DNA from: Sulfurovum sp.
Lineage (GTDB): Bacteria; Campylobacterota; Campylobacteria; Campylobacterales; Sulfurovaceae
Assembly (NCBI GenBank): GCA_027068435.1
Contig: JAMOTA010000007.1
Location: forward strand, 1-48,891
Length of the DNA: 48,891 nucleotides
Direction of reading: 5' to 3'
This document shows positions 1 to 8,613 of this stretch, piece by piece. The position numbers and the translations under genes were made by a program. Numbering within the stretch: position 1 is the first letter of the stretch; each line of letters opens with the position of its first letter. The notes beneath the pieces are model-generated. The model worked only from the letters and a program-made list of their open reading frames with translations, did no database searches and was not told the origin of the DNA.

Positions 1-438
1 ACGCAAAAAATTACAAATGTAAAGAAAAGTAGTATCAACTACAGTGGTAAAGTGAGATTTTCAGATAAACGTTTTTTAAAGTGGGAGTATTTAAAACCTA
101 CAAAAAAAGAGGTTTGTACAGATGGGTTAGAGTTAAAAGTGGTTGACCATGACTTAGAACAAGTTTCAAGTTACTACATTAACAAAGGTTTCAACTTTGC
201 CAAAATTCTAAAAAAAGCTAAAAAACATAGTAAAAATATCTATGTAGCACACTATCAAAATAGAAGTTACACTATACAGGTAAATAGTAAAAAACAGTTA
301 CAGAGTATCGCATATTTTGATGACTTGGACAATAAAGTACAGATTGTTTTTAAAAGTATTCATTATGGAAAAGGGAAACTAAGTAAAAAAAGCATGCAGT
401 GTTATAGCCCTAAAAATTATGACAAAATAGAGGGTTAA
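1..438 (+). CDS. lolA: LolA-like outer-membrane lipoprotein carrier (5' end missing)
   Basis: The reading frame is open from base 1, so the GTG at 52 is probably internal and the gene starts outside the window; 145 codons are visible. LolA is the periplasmic chaperone that carries lipoproteins from LolCDE to the outer membrane. The visible part matches the C-terminal two thirds of the Campylobacterota form: a YSGKVRF strand, a W-x-Y-x-K-P-x-K-K segment, a D-L-E-Q stretch and the late IAYFDDLDNKVQIVF strand. The gene ends 8 nt before rmuC on the same strand, so the two are probably co-transcribed. Identity rests on remembered family pattern and on length. Confidence 0.75.
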   Translation, partial: TQKITNVKKSSINYSGKVRFSDKRFLKWEYLKPTKKEVCTDGLELKVVDHDLEQVSSYYINKGFNFAKILKKAKKHSKNIYVAHYQNRSYTIQVNSKKQLQSIAYFDDLDNKVQIVFKSIHYGKGKLSKKSMQCYSPKNYDKIEG

Positions 439-446
439 AGAAGTAG

Positions 447-1991
447 ATGCAAGACTTTTTTTTTAAAATAGAAAATGACTCAACACTAATGCTTATCGGT
501 GGTGTGATGTTGGTTGTTTTACTTGTTATTGTTCTTATCGTTGTGATATTCTCCACTAAAAATACTACATTAAGAGAGAAACTACTTGAGAGTAAAGAGA
601 GTGACGATGATAAATTTAGAACCATAAAACTTCTTGAAGAGGAGCTTCAGTCAGTAAAGATAAAAAATGCCAGCATGGAGCAGGTGTTACAGCAGTTTTT
701 ACAGATGAAAGAAGATTTAGCTACAAGAAACGATGAGCTTCAACTTACACAAGCAAGACACAATACCTTAGTAAAAGAGTACTCTCATGTTTTTACAAAG
801 CTAGAAAATATTGAAGAGTATTTTAAAAAACTTCAAGAGGAGCATACACTACTTCAAGAACGATATGAGAGTTTAGTTGAAGAGAATAGCAAGCATCGCG
901 TTAATAATGCTAGACTTCTTATGAAGTTAGAGACTGAAAGCAGACATGCTACACATAAACTAGAGATGATGCAAGAGCATAAAAAAGAGATTAAAAATGA
1001 GTTTGAACAGTTAGCTCAGCAGATTTTTGAGGGGAACTCTAAAAAGTTTTCAGAGTTTTCTAAACAAAATATAGACAGTATTATCAAACCACTTCAAACG
1101 GAGATTTTAGAGTTTAAAAAACAAGTTACTACTACTTACAACAGTGAGAATCAAGACCGAGCAGTACTAAGAAGTGAGATAAAATCACTCAAAGAACTCA
1201 ATGAAAAAATAAGCAAAGATGCCATTAATCTTACCAATGCACTTAAAGGTGAAAATAAAACACAAGGCATTTGGGGAGAGATGGTTTTAGAGCATGTACT
1301 AGAAGCTTCTGGTTTACGAAAAGGATTTGAGTTTGAACGTGAGGTAACACTTCGTACAGACAACAACGAGATACTAAGACCTGACGTTGTAGTACATCTT
1401 CCAGATAACAGAGATCTTATTATTGATGCTAAAACTTCACTGTTAGCGTATGAACGTTTTGTAAATGCAGAAGATGAAAGCAGTAGAAAAAAGTATTTAC
1501 ATGCTCACTTAAACTCCATTAAATCACATATAGATGGTCTTGCTAATAAAAACTATGAACGCTTAAAAGAGGTCAATACTTTAGATTTTATCTTTATGTT
1601 TATGCCTATAGAAGGTGCATTGGCAGTAGCACTAGAACATGACAGTAGTATTTATGATAATGCATTTAAGAAAAAAATACTGCTTGTAGGACCTAGTACA
1701 CTACTTGTGGCTATGCGTGCAGTAGAGAATGTATGGAAATATGAACGCCAAAATCAAAATGCACAAGAGATAGCAAGAAGAGCAGGGGCAATGTACGATA
1801 AGTTTGTAGGCTTTTCAGAAGATTTGATAAAGATTTCCAAACAGATAGATAGTATTCAAGGGAGTTTCTCCGCAGCTAAAAATAAACTGAGTGATGGCAA
1901 AGGTAACCTTGTCAAGCAAGTACAACAACTTAAAGCTTTAGGTGTACAAACAAGTAAAAAAATTCCCAAAGAATTTAGAGGAGATAAGTAG
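447..1991 (+). CDS. rmuC: DNA recombination protein RmuC
   Basis: A 514-residue RmuC family protein, linked in E. coli to limiting recombination at inverted repeats; its fold is nuclease-like (PD-(D/E)xK-related). One N-terminal membrane anchor (about residues 12-36, LMLIGGVMLVVLLVIVLIVV) is followed by a long charged coiled coil (about 40-260). The conserved core starts near KGENKTQGIWGE and contains RPDVVVHLPDNRDLIIDAK, which holds the acidic and lysine residues of the putative nuclease centre. Length is normal for the family. It follows lolA after an 8-nt gap. Confidence 0.93.
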   Translation: MQDFFFKIENDSTLMLIGGVMLVVLLVIVLIVVIFSTKNTTLREKLLESKESDDDKFRTIKLLEEELQSVKIKNASMEQVLQQFLQMKEDLATRNDELQLTQARHNTLVKEYSHVFTKLENIEEYFKKLQEEHTLLQERYESLVEENSKHRVNNARLLMKLETESRHATHKLEMMQEHKKEIKNEFEQLAQQIFEGNSKKFSEFSKQNIDSIIKPLQTEILEFKKQVTTTYNSENQDRAVLRSEIKSLKELNEKISKDAINLTNALKGENKTQGIWGEMVLEHVLEASGLRKGFEFEREVTLRTDNNEILRPDVVVHLPDNRDLIIDAKTSLLAYERFVNAEDESSRKKYLHAHLNSIKSHIDGLANKNYERLKEVNTLDFIFMFMPIEGALAVALEHDSSIYDNAFKKKILLVGPSTLLVAMRAVENVWKYERQNQNAQEIARRAGAMYDKFVGFSEDLIKISKQIDSIQGSFSAAKNKLSDGKGNLVKQVQQLKALGVQTSKKIPKEFRGDK

Positions 1992-1998
1992 TTTTCTA

Positions 1999-2007
1999 TG
2001 CTATACT
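1999..2007 (+). promoter_or_regulatory. Putative extended -10 promoter of the GAF-receiver gene
   Basis: TG-C-TATACT at 1999-2007 is an extended -10 element 37 nt before the start codon. No good -35 box is visible, as is usual in Campylobacterota. An AAGAGAGGA ribosome-binding site follows just before ATG 2044. Confidence 0.4.
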
Positions 2008-2043
2008 ACTTCTTAGGTTTAAATTTACTTAAGAGAGGATTTT

Positions 2044-3147
2044 ATGAATACAATTAATTATATGGGTGAAATACATGATGCTAAAAAGAATTTAGCACAT
2101 GCCATAGGAAACCTATCTGAAATTATTAAAATCCTTGAAAATTTAACAGAATCAGAGTCTGTAGATTTACTTTTTTATGATAAAAATAAATCACATTTTT
2201 ATGATAAAATAAATCATAATACTATTTCAGTCTCTTATTTGGAAGAGGGTACTACTAGTATTATTGGTAAAGCTTATGTAGAAAAAGTTCCTTACAGAAG
2301 TAGTCATTTACGTTTTGATTCTAACTATAATATCTCATTAGATAACCCCTATAAACTTAATATTTCATCACAAATTATTTTTCCAATTTTAAGAGAGAAT
2401 ATAGTCATAGGTATGATTCGTTTTTGTAAATTTAAATATACGTATGAAAAAGCTCTTATCAAGTTATTAGCTCAACTAGAAGGGGCTTTTTTAGATATAT
2501 TTTTTGCTGAAGCAGATGATGAAACAGAAAAAAATTATGAGAGTATATTTTCAGCAAAAGAGTATGAAGTTCAAGCCTCACTTCGAACGCTACACACAGA
2601 ACTAAAAAAACTTACAACTTATACCCATAACCCAGAAATAAAAAAACTCATAGAATTTGCAGAAGGCAATGTTAATGCCATTCATGAATATATGGCATTT
2701 AAACCCAATAGCATAGAGCAAAAAAATGCATTAGAAGAGTGTAGAATTTCAAAAAATGGATTACGTGTACTGATAGTAGATGATGTACATATGAATGTCA
2801 AAATTTTATATGCCATGATAAAAAAAGAAAAAAATTTAGATATTTATTTTGCCTATGATGGTATTGAAGCCATGCAGAAAATAGAGAAAGCACATAAAGA
2901 TAAAAAACCCATAGATGTACTATTTTTAGATCATTATATGCCAGGTATGTTAGGATTGGAAGTTACAAAAAATATAAGAAAAATAGAAGAAGAGAATAAT
3001 ATTAATCATAAGATGAAAATAGTCTCTATTACCAATGACCCTAGTGCCATAGAAAGAGAGAAAAAACTCTACGACTACAACATCCCTAAACCCTTCGTAA
3101 AGTCAGACCTCATAGAAGTCATGCACCATATAAAAGAGACCCGTTAA
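2044..3147 (+). CDS. GAF-like sensor with C-terminal receiver domain
   Basis: 367 residues. Residues about 20-160 look like a GAF-type sensor, with a typical late strand IIFPILRENIVIGMIRFC. A helical linker leads to a CheY-like receiver domain (about 240-367). The receiver has the acidic pair D246-D247 in LIVDDV, the phosphoacceptor D296 in LFLDHYMPG, the switch Thr in SITND, and the Lys in PKPF. There is no kinase or output domain after the receiver, so it probably relays or receives phosphate by protein contact. Partner kinase and ligand are unknown. It has its own putative promoter and lies 44 nt upstream of the CAP lipoprotein gene. Confidence 0.8.
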   Translation: MNTINYMGEIHDAKKNLAHAIGNLSEIIKILENLTESESVDLLFYDKNKSHFYDKINHNTISVSYLEEGTTSIIGKAYVEKVPYRSSHLRFDSNYNISLDNPYKLNISSQIIFPILRENIVIGMIRFCKFKYTYEKALIKLLAQLEGAFLDIFFAEADDETEKNYESIFSAKEYEVQASLRTLHTELKKLTTYTHNPEIKKLIEFAEGNVNAIHEYMAFKPNSIEQKNALEECRISKNGLRVLIVDDVHMNVKILYAMIKKEKNLDIYFAYDGIEAMQKIEKAHKDKKPIDVLFLDHYMPGMLGLEVTKNIRKIEEENNINHKMKIVSITNDPSAIEREKKLYDYNIPKPFVKSDLIEVMHHIKETR

Positions 3148-3153
3148 ATACTT

Positions 3154-3162
3154 TGCTATAAT
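3154..3162 (+). promoter_or_regulatory. Putative extended -10 promoter of the CAP lipoprotein gene
   Basis: TG-C-TATAAT at 3154-3162 is a near-perfect extended -10 in the 44-nt gap. The AAAAGGAA ribosome-binding site at about 3176-3184 follows it, before ATG 3192. Confidence 0.45.
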
Positions 3163-3191
3163 CTTTATATAACAACAAAAGGAACAAAATA

Positions 3192-4373
3192 ATGAAATAC
3201 AATAAAACAATAATATCAACCACACTAGCGACACTACTACTAATAGGTTGTGGTGGTGGAAGTGGTGGAAGCAACGACTCAAGCAATCATGATGGAACGT
3301 ATGAAGAGCCTGAAAGTTATACTCTTTTTATGCCTAAGGTAGAAAGCCCTAACACCTATGAGTGTACTTTAGATAACAGCAGAACTGATATGTACACGCT
3401 TAAAAGCTACTTTAGTAATGAAGCAGATTGTACTACATACGCTAATACATGGATAGAGAACTTTACCCATGAGGATAGCCCTACGATTGATAGAGAGCAA
3501 CAACAAGAGGGATTAGACTATATTAATGCAATACGTGCCAATATAGGGTTAGTACAATTTAAGCATAATAAAGAACTTGAGGAAGCTAATAGACTTCACG
3601 CACTCTATTTAAAAGATGTGCATAGTACCTTTGGTGTAAATAAGACGCATTACGAGGATAATGTAAATTACCCAAGTGAATATTATAGAGGAGATAGTGG
3701 CACGGATAGGGCTAGAGCTTCGGGCTATTCTCCTATCTCGTGGGCAGGAGAAGACCTCTCTTTTGAAGAAGTTAATTCTATATCATCTATAGATGAGTTA
3801 TTAACGGCTATCTACCATCGCCAAGCACTTCTCTGGAATTGGGTAGATGAAATAGGTGTTGGTGTTGGTAGTGGTGGTGGTAATGACTTTCATGCTGAGG
3901 GGCAACTCTTTGGTCTTAAAGATGATAATCGGATAGGTTTTTTACAAGCTATCTCTACTGATATGGTATGCTTTCCTTACTCTATGCAAGGTGGTATTAG
4001 TAGGGCATTTAAGAGCAATGAAAGCCCTGCACCACTTCCTGATATTGACTATTGGACGGGTAATCCTATCTCTGTTACTTTCAACCAAATGAAAGTTGAT
4101 GATATAGAACTGTTATCATTTAAACTTTATAAAACAGATAGAGACGATGATGGAGATGGTTCAGATAGTGCTGATATTGAGATTACCAATAGTAGAATAA
4201 TGTCTGTTGATACAGATCCTAACGATAGATTTAGTAAGTTTGATTTTGCTCTGTTTCCTCTTGATGTGTTAGAGAGTAAAACAGTTTATAAGGTAATCTT
4301 TAAATGGATAGAGACTATTGGTGGAATAAGTGAAGAAAAAGAGAAAGAGTGGCTATTTCGAACAAGAGAGTAA
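3192..4373 (+). CDS. CAP (SCP/PR-1-like) domain lipoprotein
   Basis: 393 residues with a lipoprotein signal peptide whose lipobox LLIGC ends at C20, followed by a Gly/Ser-rich linker. Residues about 100-260 resemble a bacterial CAP domain: EGLDYINAIRANIGL, then ELEEANRLHALYL, then the ISWAGEDL and AIYHRQALLW region. CAP proteins are secreted and of varied, often unknown function. The C-terminal 110 residues look like an Ig-like beta domain ending in a typical VFKWIET strand. It should be exported and lipid-anchored. Its substrate cannot be predicted. Confidence 0.75.
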   Translation: MKYNKTIISTTLATLLLIGCGGGSGGSNDSSNHDGTYEEPESYTLFMPKVESPNTYECTLDNSRTDMYTLKSYFSNEADCTTYANTWIENFTHEDSPTIDREQQQEGLDYINAIRANIGLVQFKHNKELEEANRLHALYLKDVHSTFGVNKTHYEDNVNYPSEYYRGDSGTDRARASGYSPISWAGEDLSFEEVNSISSIDELLTAIYHRQALLWNWVDEIGVGVGSGGGNDFHAEGQLFGLKDDNRIGFLQAISTDMVCFPYSMQGGISRAFKSNESPAPLPDIDYWTGNPISVTFNQMKVDDIELLSFKLYKTDRDDDGDGSDSADIEITNSRIMSVDTDPNDRFSKFDFALFPLDVLESKTVYKVIFKWIETIGGISEEKEKEWLFRTRE

Positions 4374-4383
4374 ATCTCTTGTT
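4361..4383. terminator. Hairpin between convergent CAP and fic genes
   Basis: AACAAGAGA (4361-4369), loop GTAAA, TCTCTTGTT (4375-4383) form a perfect 9-bp stem that contains the CAP-gene stop codon. No clear T tract follows, so terminator function is likely but not certain. Confidence 0.45.
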
Positions 4384-4425
4384 TGGGTGTGGTTTCTAAC
4401 ACTTCCTATTTAAATGCAAATAAAG

Positions 4426-5610
4426 TTATGAAGGTATGACTGTAGTATCATATCTCTGTTTTAATGACCTATTGGTCTCTTTAGGTAGTACTAGCTTGTA
4501 GGCTATGTTTCTTCCTTCTAAGGCTTTTATGTTTTCTATGCATCCTTGTTTTATGAGACTTTTTATATCTCTTACTGCTGTAGTTTTAGGGGTTTTAGTC
4601 ATCTCCATGTATATCTTGGTGCTTATGGGCTTCTCATGGTTTTCAGGTGTGATGAAATGTTCTATGACTTTTATCTGTCTTTGGTTGAGTCCGTCCATTC
4701 TGTGTTTGTCCCAAAATTTTGTTTTTTCTATGATGAACTCTATGTTTTCTATGGATTTTTCCATCGCTTTTTGTAGGGTTTGTGTGTGCCAGTTTATCCA
4801 GTGTGTAAACTTAAAGTCTCTATTCTTGTGTAGGTTAGTTGTGTGGTCAAGCATCTCATAGTAGCCATTTCTCTTAGCAACTATAGCAGAAGAGATAGAG
4901 TACGCCTTATATATCTCTTTAGAGTCTGTAGAGAGAACATAGTCTGCTATGGCACGTGAGATTCTACCGTTACCATCATCATAAGGGTGTATGGAGACAA
5001 ACCATAAGTGTGCAATGGCACTTTTTACATAAGGGTTTTGTGTAGAAGTTTTTATGTAGTTTAACAATGCATCTATCTGCTCTTGTAGCATCTTTTGAGG
5101 AGGTGCTAAGTATTTGGTTACCTCTGCACCTATGGCTCCCTCTTTTACTTTCATCTCATCATAAGTTCTAAACTTCGCTATGTCTATGCTTTTCACACCT
5201 TCGCCTCTACCATGAGCAAACAGTGCATTGTGCCAACTATGCAGACGTTCTACTGTTAGGGCTTCTTGGTTGAGCCTTGAGTCTATGAGTAGTTCTACCA
5301 ATGCATCAGTTTGGCGTGTGGCATCACTATGCTTAGTATCACTTTTAGCTTGTACTACTTTAGCTACAGAGGCACGTACACTCTCTCTACGTAAGTATTC
5401 ACCTTCTATCTTAGAACTATCCATAATCTCTTTAGTAATGTTATTTACCTCTATACTATCTATGGTGTCTTGATCTAAAAATGATAAAAGTACATCTAAC
5501 TTCCCTTTGGTGTAAGCGATGTCACGCAGAGCATCTTCTACTCCTACAAGATTATAAGGAAAGCTTCCATACCTCTCATCTTCCCATATCCATTTGATTG
5601 GTAGTGTCAT
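4426..5610 (-). CDS. Fic-domain AMPylase with DUF4172 N-terminus and winged-helix C-terminus
   Basis: 394 residues. Fic enzymes transfer AMP (or another nucleotide part) to protein hydroxyls. The catalytic motif is HPYDDGNGR at residues 208-216, with the catalytic His and phosphate-binding loop intact. An inhibitory helix motif S-x3-E-G (S65, E69, G70) lies N-terminal, as in class II Fic proteins that switch themselves off. Residues 1-60 fit DUF4172. Residues about 308-375 look like a winged helix, so the protein may bind DNA. ATG 5610 has an AAAGG ribosome-binding site 6 nt upstream. No separate antitoxin gene is adjacent, which fits an internal inhibitory helix. Confidence 0.9.
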   Translation of the reverse strand: MTLPIKWIWEDERYGSFPYNLVGVEDALRDIAYTKGKLDVLLSFLDQDTIDSIEVNNITKEIMDSSKIEGEYLRRESVRASVAKVVQAKSDTKHSDATRQTDALVELLIDSRLNQEALTVERLHSWHNALFAHGRGEGVKSIDIAKFRTYDEMKVKEGAIGAEVTKYLAPPQKMLQEQIDALLNYIKTSTQNPYVKSAIAHLWFVSIHPYDDGNGRISRAIADYVLSTDSKEIYKAYSISSAIVAKRNGYYEMLDHTTNLHKNRDFKFTHWINWHTQTLQKAMEKSIENIEFIIEKTKFWDKHRMDGLNQRQIKVIEHFITPENHEKPISTKIYMEMTKTPKTTAVRDIKSLIKQGCIENIKALEGRNIAYKLVLPKETNRSLKQRYDTTVIPS

Positions 5611-5618
5611 ATTTAGCC

Positions 5619-5669
5619 TTTGGTACGTTTAATTGAGTTAATAGTACCATTATTTGGTACTATTGTAAA
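5619..5669 (-). promoter_or_regulatory. fic promoter with palindromic operator
   Basis: On the minus strand, -35 TTTACA (5664-5669), a 17-nt spacer and -10 TACTAT (5641-5646) make a good promoter. The spacer and -10 are covered by a perfect inverted repeat: AATAGTACCA (5640-5649), 5-nt centre, TGGTACTATT (5655-5664). A third GGTAC half site (TTTGGTAC, 5619-5626) abuts the fic ribosome-binding site. The layout suggests a repressor, possibly the Fic protein itself through its winged helix (inference). Confidence 0.6.
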
Positions 5670-5829
5670 GCTTAAGAGTAGCATCTACTGGTGAATAGAA
5701 GAAATGGAATTATGTAGGATGGGTTTACCCAGCAAATATAGGGATGTGTTTTAGTTAATTTAGAATGATTAAATAATTTGATAACTTTTTGAAATGATAT
5801 GTTTTAAGGGGATTAATAAGAATACGATA
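5670..5829. other. Intergenic stretch between fic promoter and tRNA
   Basis: No ORF or RNA recognised. It holds a short GGGT-TT-ACCC dyad at 5721-5730. No clear terminator follows the tRNA on the minus strand. Confidence 0.4.
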
Positions 5830-5906
5830 TGGTGGGTCCGCGGGGACTCGAACCCCGGACCACTCGGTTATGAGCCGAGTGCTCTAACCAGCTGAGCTAC
5901 AGACCC
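5830..5906 (-). tRNA. tRNA-Met (anticodon CAT)
   Basis: A complete 77-nt cloverleaf on the minus strand. The 7-bp acceptor stem GGGTCTG/CGGACCC has one G-T pair. The D arm is TAGCTCAGCTGGTTAGAGC, the anticodon arm CTCGG-CTCATAA-CCGAG has CAT at 5870-5872, the T arm is CGGGG-TTCGAGT-CCCCG, and CCA is encoded. The acceptor stem is fully paired at position 1-72, so it is not the initiator. Elongator Met is favoured, but a CAT-anticodon tRNA-Ile2 (lysidine-modified) cannot be excluded by eye. It lies 16 nt after rodA and may share its transcript. Confidence 0.93.
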
Positions 5907-5922
5907 ATAAATGTTTAGCTGA

Positions 5923-7056
5923 TTACTTTTTCGAAATCATTGTTATTTTCGAGTCGCTATTATAACGACTATAATCTTTAAAAGCAATTAAATTTTGTAA
6001 AATTCCGAAAATAACTGCAAAAATTATAAAAGAGGTCCCTCCATGACTAAACATTGGCAGTGGAAGCCCCACTACAGGGGCTAATCCGATAATCATAAAA
6101 ATATTGACTCCCATGTAAACAAAGAGTAAAAATGCCAGACCAGTAGAGAAAGCTTGTATAAGATAGTCAGTTGTGTGCTTAGCTGAAAGATAAAGCAAGT
6201 GAAAAATGATAAGTATGTAGAGTGTAATAACTGTTATCATACCTTTAAAACCAAAACGCTCACCCAAGTAAGCAAAAATGAAGTCGGTAGAGGAGACAGG
6301 TAGAAACTTTAGTTGTGTCTGTGTGGAGTCCTCTTTACTTTTACCTTCTAAGCCACCAGAGCCTATAGCTATGAGTGCTTGTCTTACTTGATAGCTAGGT
6401 TTGTTTAGTGCATCGAGTATGCGTACTTTTTGATAATCTTTAAGTCCGTATTGCCAAATAGGCATAGCCGCTGCACCTGTAAGGATAAGAATGGTAACCC
6501 ATATTTTCCAGTTTACCCCTACAATAAACAAGATACCATAACCTGAAATGAGCAGTACAAGAGCCGTACCTAAGTCAGGCTCTTTAGCAATAACAATAAA
6601 AGGGATAATAATCACTACTGAAAGTTTTAGAAAATCAAAAAGACCATAGCCTCCCTCTTCTGGTGGTTTTTTGCTTATAAGGTACCCAAGCATCATAATG
6701 ACATTCACTTTGATAAACTCTGATGGTTGTATGGTGATACCTATGCCTGGCAGTTCTATCCATCGTTGGGCACCTAGTATGGTTTTACCTACAAACTCTA
6801 CAGCTATGAGCAGTGCAAGGTTTACCATATAAAAAAGTGGAGAGAACCACCAAAGGATTTTTCTCCATGGGATAAAAGCACTTACAGTAAAGACAACAAA
6901 AGCGATTATGTAATACATCATCTGTTTTCTGTAGAGGTAAGGGTTAATCTCTCCTACTAGGTGAGAGGAGATAGCAAAAAGAGGAATGAGTTGTAACATA
7001 AGAAGATATGAGAATTTTTTTAAAACATCTTTGTGGTACTCAAAAAAAGAATCCAT
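5923..7056 (-). CDS. rodA: Rod-shape SEDS glycosyltransferase RodA
   Basis: 377 residues with about ten membrane segments. RodA polymerises lipid II into glycan strands for side-wall growth, working with PBP2 and MreBCD. Family signatures visible are GAQRWIELPGIGITIQPSEFIKV, AKEPDLGTALVLL and the loop VSSTDFIFAYLGERFGFKG, with PMFSHGGTS near the C-terminus. The last two and the length (377, short N-terminus) favour RodA over FtsW. The partner PBP2 gene is not adjacent here. A tRNA gene follows 16 nt downstream on the same strand. Confidence 0.93.
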   Translation of the reverse strand: MDSFFEYHKDVLKKFSYLLMLQLIPLFAISSHLVGEINPYLYRKQMMYYIIAFVVFTVSAFIPWRKILWWFSPLFYMVNLALLIAVEFVGKTILGAQRWIELPGIGITIQPSEFIKVNVIMMLGYLISKKPPEEGGYGLFDFLKLSVVIIIPFIVIAKEPDLGTALVLLISGYGILFIVGVNWKIWVTILILTGAAAMPIWQYGLKDYQKVRILDALNKPSYQVRQALIAIGSGGLEGKSKEDSTQTQLKFLPVSSTDFIFAYLGERFGFKGMITVITLYILIIFHLLYLSAKHTTDYLIQAFSTGLAFLLFVYMGVNIFMIIGLAPVVGLPLPMFSHGGTSFIIFAVIFGILQNLIAFKDYSRYNSDSKITMISKK

Positions 7057-7111
7057 ATACTACCCTCACTATTTTTAAGGTATTATATCAAAAAGAGTCT
7101 AAGGGTTGATT

Positions 7112-7885
7112 ATGATAGATTGTTACAAGTTCTCGTTATTGTGTAAGTATGAAGAGTGTTTACATGCAGTGACAACAAAACAGTATTTAGAACCCTTTAG
7201 TTTTAGCATGGCACTACACACTGGAGAAGAGAAAAGTACAATAGTAGAAAATAGAAAGAAGTTTGACTTAATGCTAAATTGTGGAGTGTTAGAGAAAAAG
7301 AAGTTACATTATGTTGTAGCCAACCAAACCCATAGTGACCACATAGAAGTGATAGTGAAAACTGAGTCAAAGGGGTGGGAGTCTGAAGAAGATGCAGTTG
7401 CTAACTGTGATGCTTTAATTACCAACAAAAAAGATGTAGTACTTACCATACTTACTGCGGACTGTGTGCCAATACTGCTGTATGATGCAGAGAAAAAAGT
7501 AGTTGCTGCTGTTCATGCAGGTTGGAGAGGAACTAAAGCAAAGATAGTTGCAAAAACTGTTAAAAGAATGCAAGAAGTTTTTGGTTGTGAACCTCAAAAT
7601 ATTTTAGCAGGTGTAGCACCCTCAATAGGACGTTGCTGTTATGAAGTAGGCGAAGAGGTTGCAGAACATTTTTTTGCAGATACGGACTCTTTTGATGTTA
7701 AAGGGGAGAAATATATGTTAGATTTGCCTTTCATTAACAAAAAACAACTCTTAAATGAGGGTTTGCTTGAAAAGCATATAGAGATGAGTGACATCTGTAC
7801 GGCATGTGAGGTAGATAGGTTTTTCTCTTACCGTAAAGAGCATGGGTGTAGTGGTAGGTTTATGAGTATGATAGGTATATGCTAA
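7112..7885 (+). CDS. pgeF: PgeF/YfiH family multicopper-like purine nucleoside phosphorylase
   Basis: 257 residues from ATG 7112, chosen over TTG 7106 because AAGGG (7101-7105) sits 6 nt before the ATG. The family was once called polyphenol oxidase or laccase. It is now linked to purine nucleoside phosphorolysis and, in E. coli, to peptidoglycan editing. Signatures are NQTHSDHI, LTADCVPILLYD, HAGWRG and the CCYEVGEEV region, which carry the metal-binding His and Cys residues. It is divergent from rodA, another cell-wall gene, with a 55-nt gap. Confidence 0.9.
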   Translation: MIDCYKFSLLCKYEECLHAVTTKQYLEPFSFSMALHTGEEKSTIVENRKKFDLMLNCGVLEKKKLHYVVANQTHSDHIEVIVKTESKGWESEEDAVANCDALITNKKDVVLTILTADCVPILLYDAEKKVVAAVHAGWRGTKAKIVAKTVKRMQEVFGCEPQNILAGVAPSIGRCCYEVGEEVAEHFFADTDSFDVKGEKYMLDLPFINKKQLLNEGLLEKHIEMSDICTACEVDRFFSYRKEHGCSGRFMSMIGIC

Positions 7886-7890
7886 TCTTC

Positions 7891-8613
7891 TTAACGGTAA
7901 ACATCGGCTTCTGTGTCACAATGTAGTGTTAACTCAAAAACCCACTGTTGAAGCTCAAACATCTCTTCGTATATTTTAAAATTTTTATCTATGATTTTTT
8001 CTGAATGAAAAGTTTTAAGGGGCTTGAAAGTAGTGTAGGTAAAAATAGCACCCATAAGGTAGAGATAACTGTACTTATCTTCTTTGTTACACTCTCTTGG
8101 CATACGTTTATATTTGGGTTCTGGTATGAAGAATCCTTTGTCTTTCATACGCTCTAAAATCTCATGAAGTTGGGTACGTCTCTCTAAGTTTTGTATGTAT
8201 TCACGGTAGGTAGCTAGTAGGGTAGGTTTAAAGTTCCGAACCCCTGCTGCTACAAAGACTTCCACAGAGTCATAATGCATATAAAAGCTACTACTTTGCA
8301 TACGGTGTCCTGAGCCTTGCCAAAAAATGATACCAATACGCGTTTTAATAGGGTCACTCAAGTGAAAACGTGCATCACGGTAGATACGAAAGAGTGATTT
8401 GTTTGTATTAGGGATAGCCTTAATAGTAGGTACAAGAATCTGTAAATGTTCTCCCATCTCCTCTACATAGGCTTTGTTAGGTTCTACTATAAAGCGTTCA
8501 TACTCACTTCGATTTGCATCTAACCACTCTTTAGAGTTGTTTATGATAATTTTATCTAAAAATTCTAATCCCTCTTTAGGAAAGCCTACAAATGTACTAG
8601 TAGAGGAGAGCAT
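7891..8613 (-). CDS. DUF2461 family protein
   Basis: 240 residues from ATG 8613. This ATG overlaps the stop of the upstream gene as TAATG and has AAAGG 6 nt before it, which is better than the in-frame TTG at 8637. The start FPKEGLEFLDKIIINNSKEWLDANRSEYERFIVEP and the later FRIYRDARFHLSDPIKT are typical of DUF2461 (TIGR02453), a widespread cytoplasmic family of unknown function. The overlapping start implies translational coupling to the ElyC-like gene. Confidence 0.85.
   Translation of the reverse strand: MLSSTSTFVGFPKEGLEFLDKIIINNSKEWLDANRSEYERFIVEPNKAYVEEMGEHLQILVPTIKAIPNTNKSLFRIYRDARFHLSDPIKTRIGIIFWQGSGHRMQSSSFYMHYDSVEVFVAAGVRNFKPTLLATYREYIQNLERRTQLHEILERMKDKGFFIPEPKYKRMPRECNKEDKYSYLYLMGAIFTYTTFKPLKTFHSEKIIDKNFKIYEEMFELQQWVFELTLHCDTEADVYR

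Noticed and set aside
4505..4861. 118-codon ORF on the plus strand
   Set aside because: It lies antisense inside fic, whose catalytic motifs are clear; Cys/Met/Phe-rich composition is typical of a shadow.
5721..5730. GGGT-TT-ACCC dyad as part of a dispersed repeat
   Set aside because: Only one copy is seen in the window and the stem is 4 bp.
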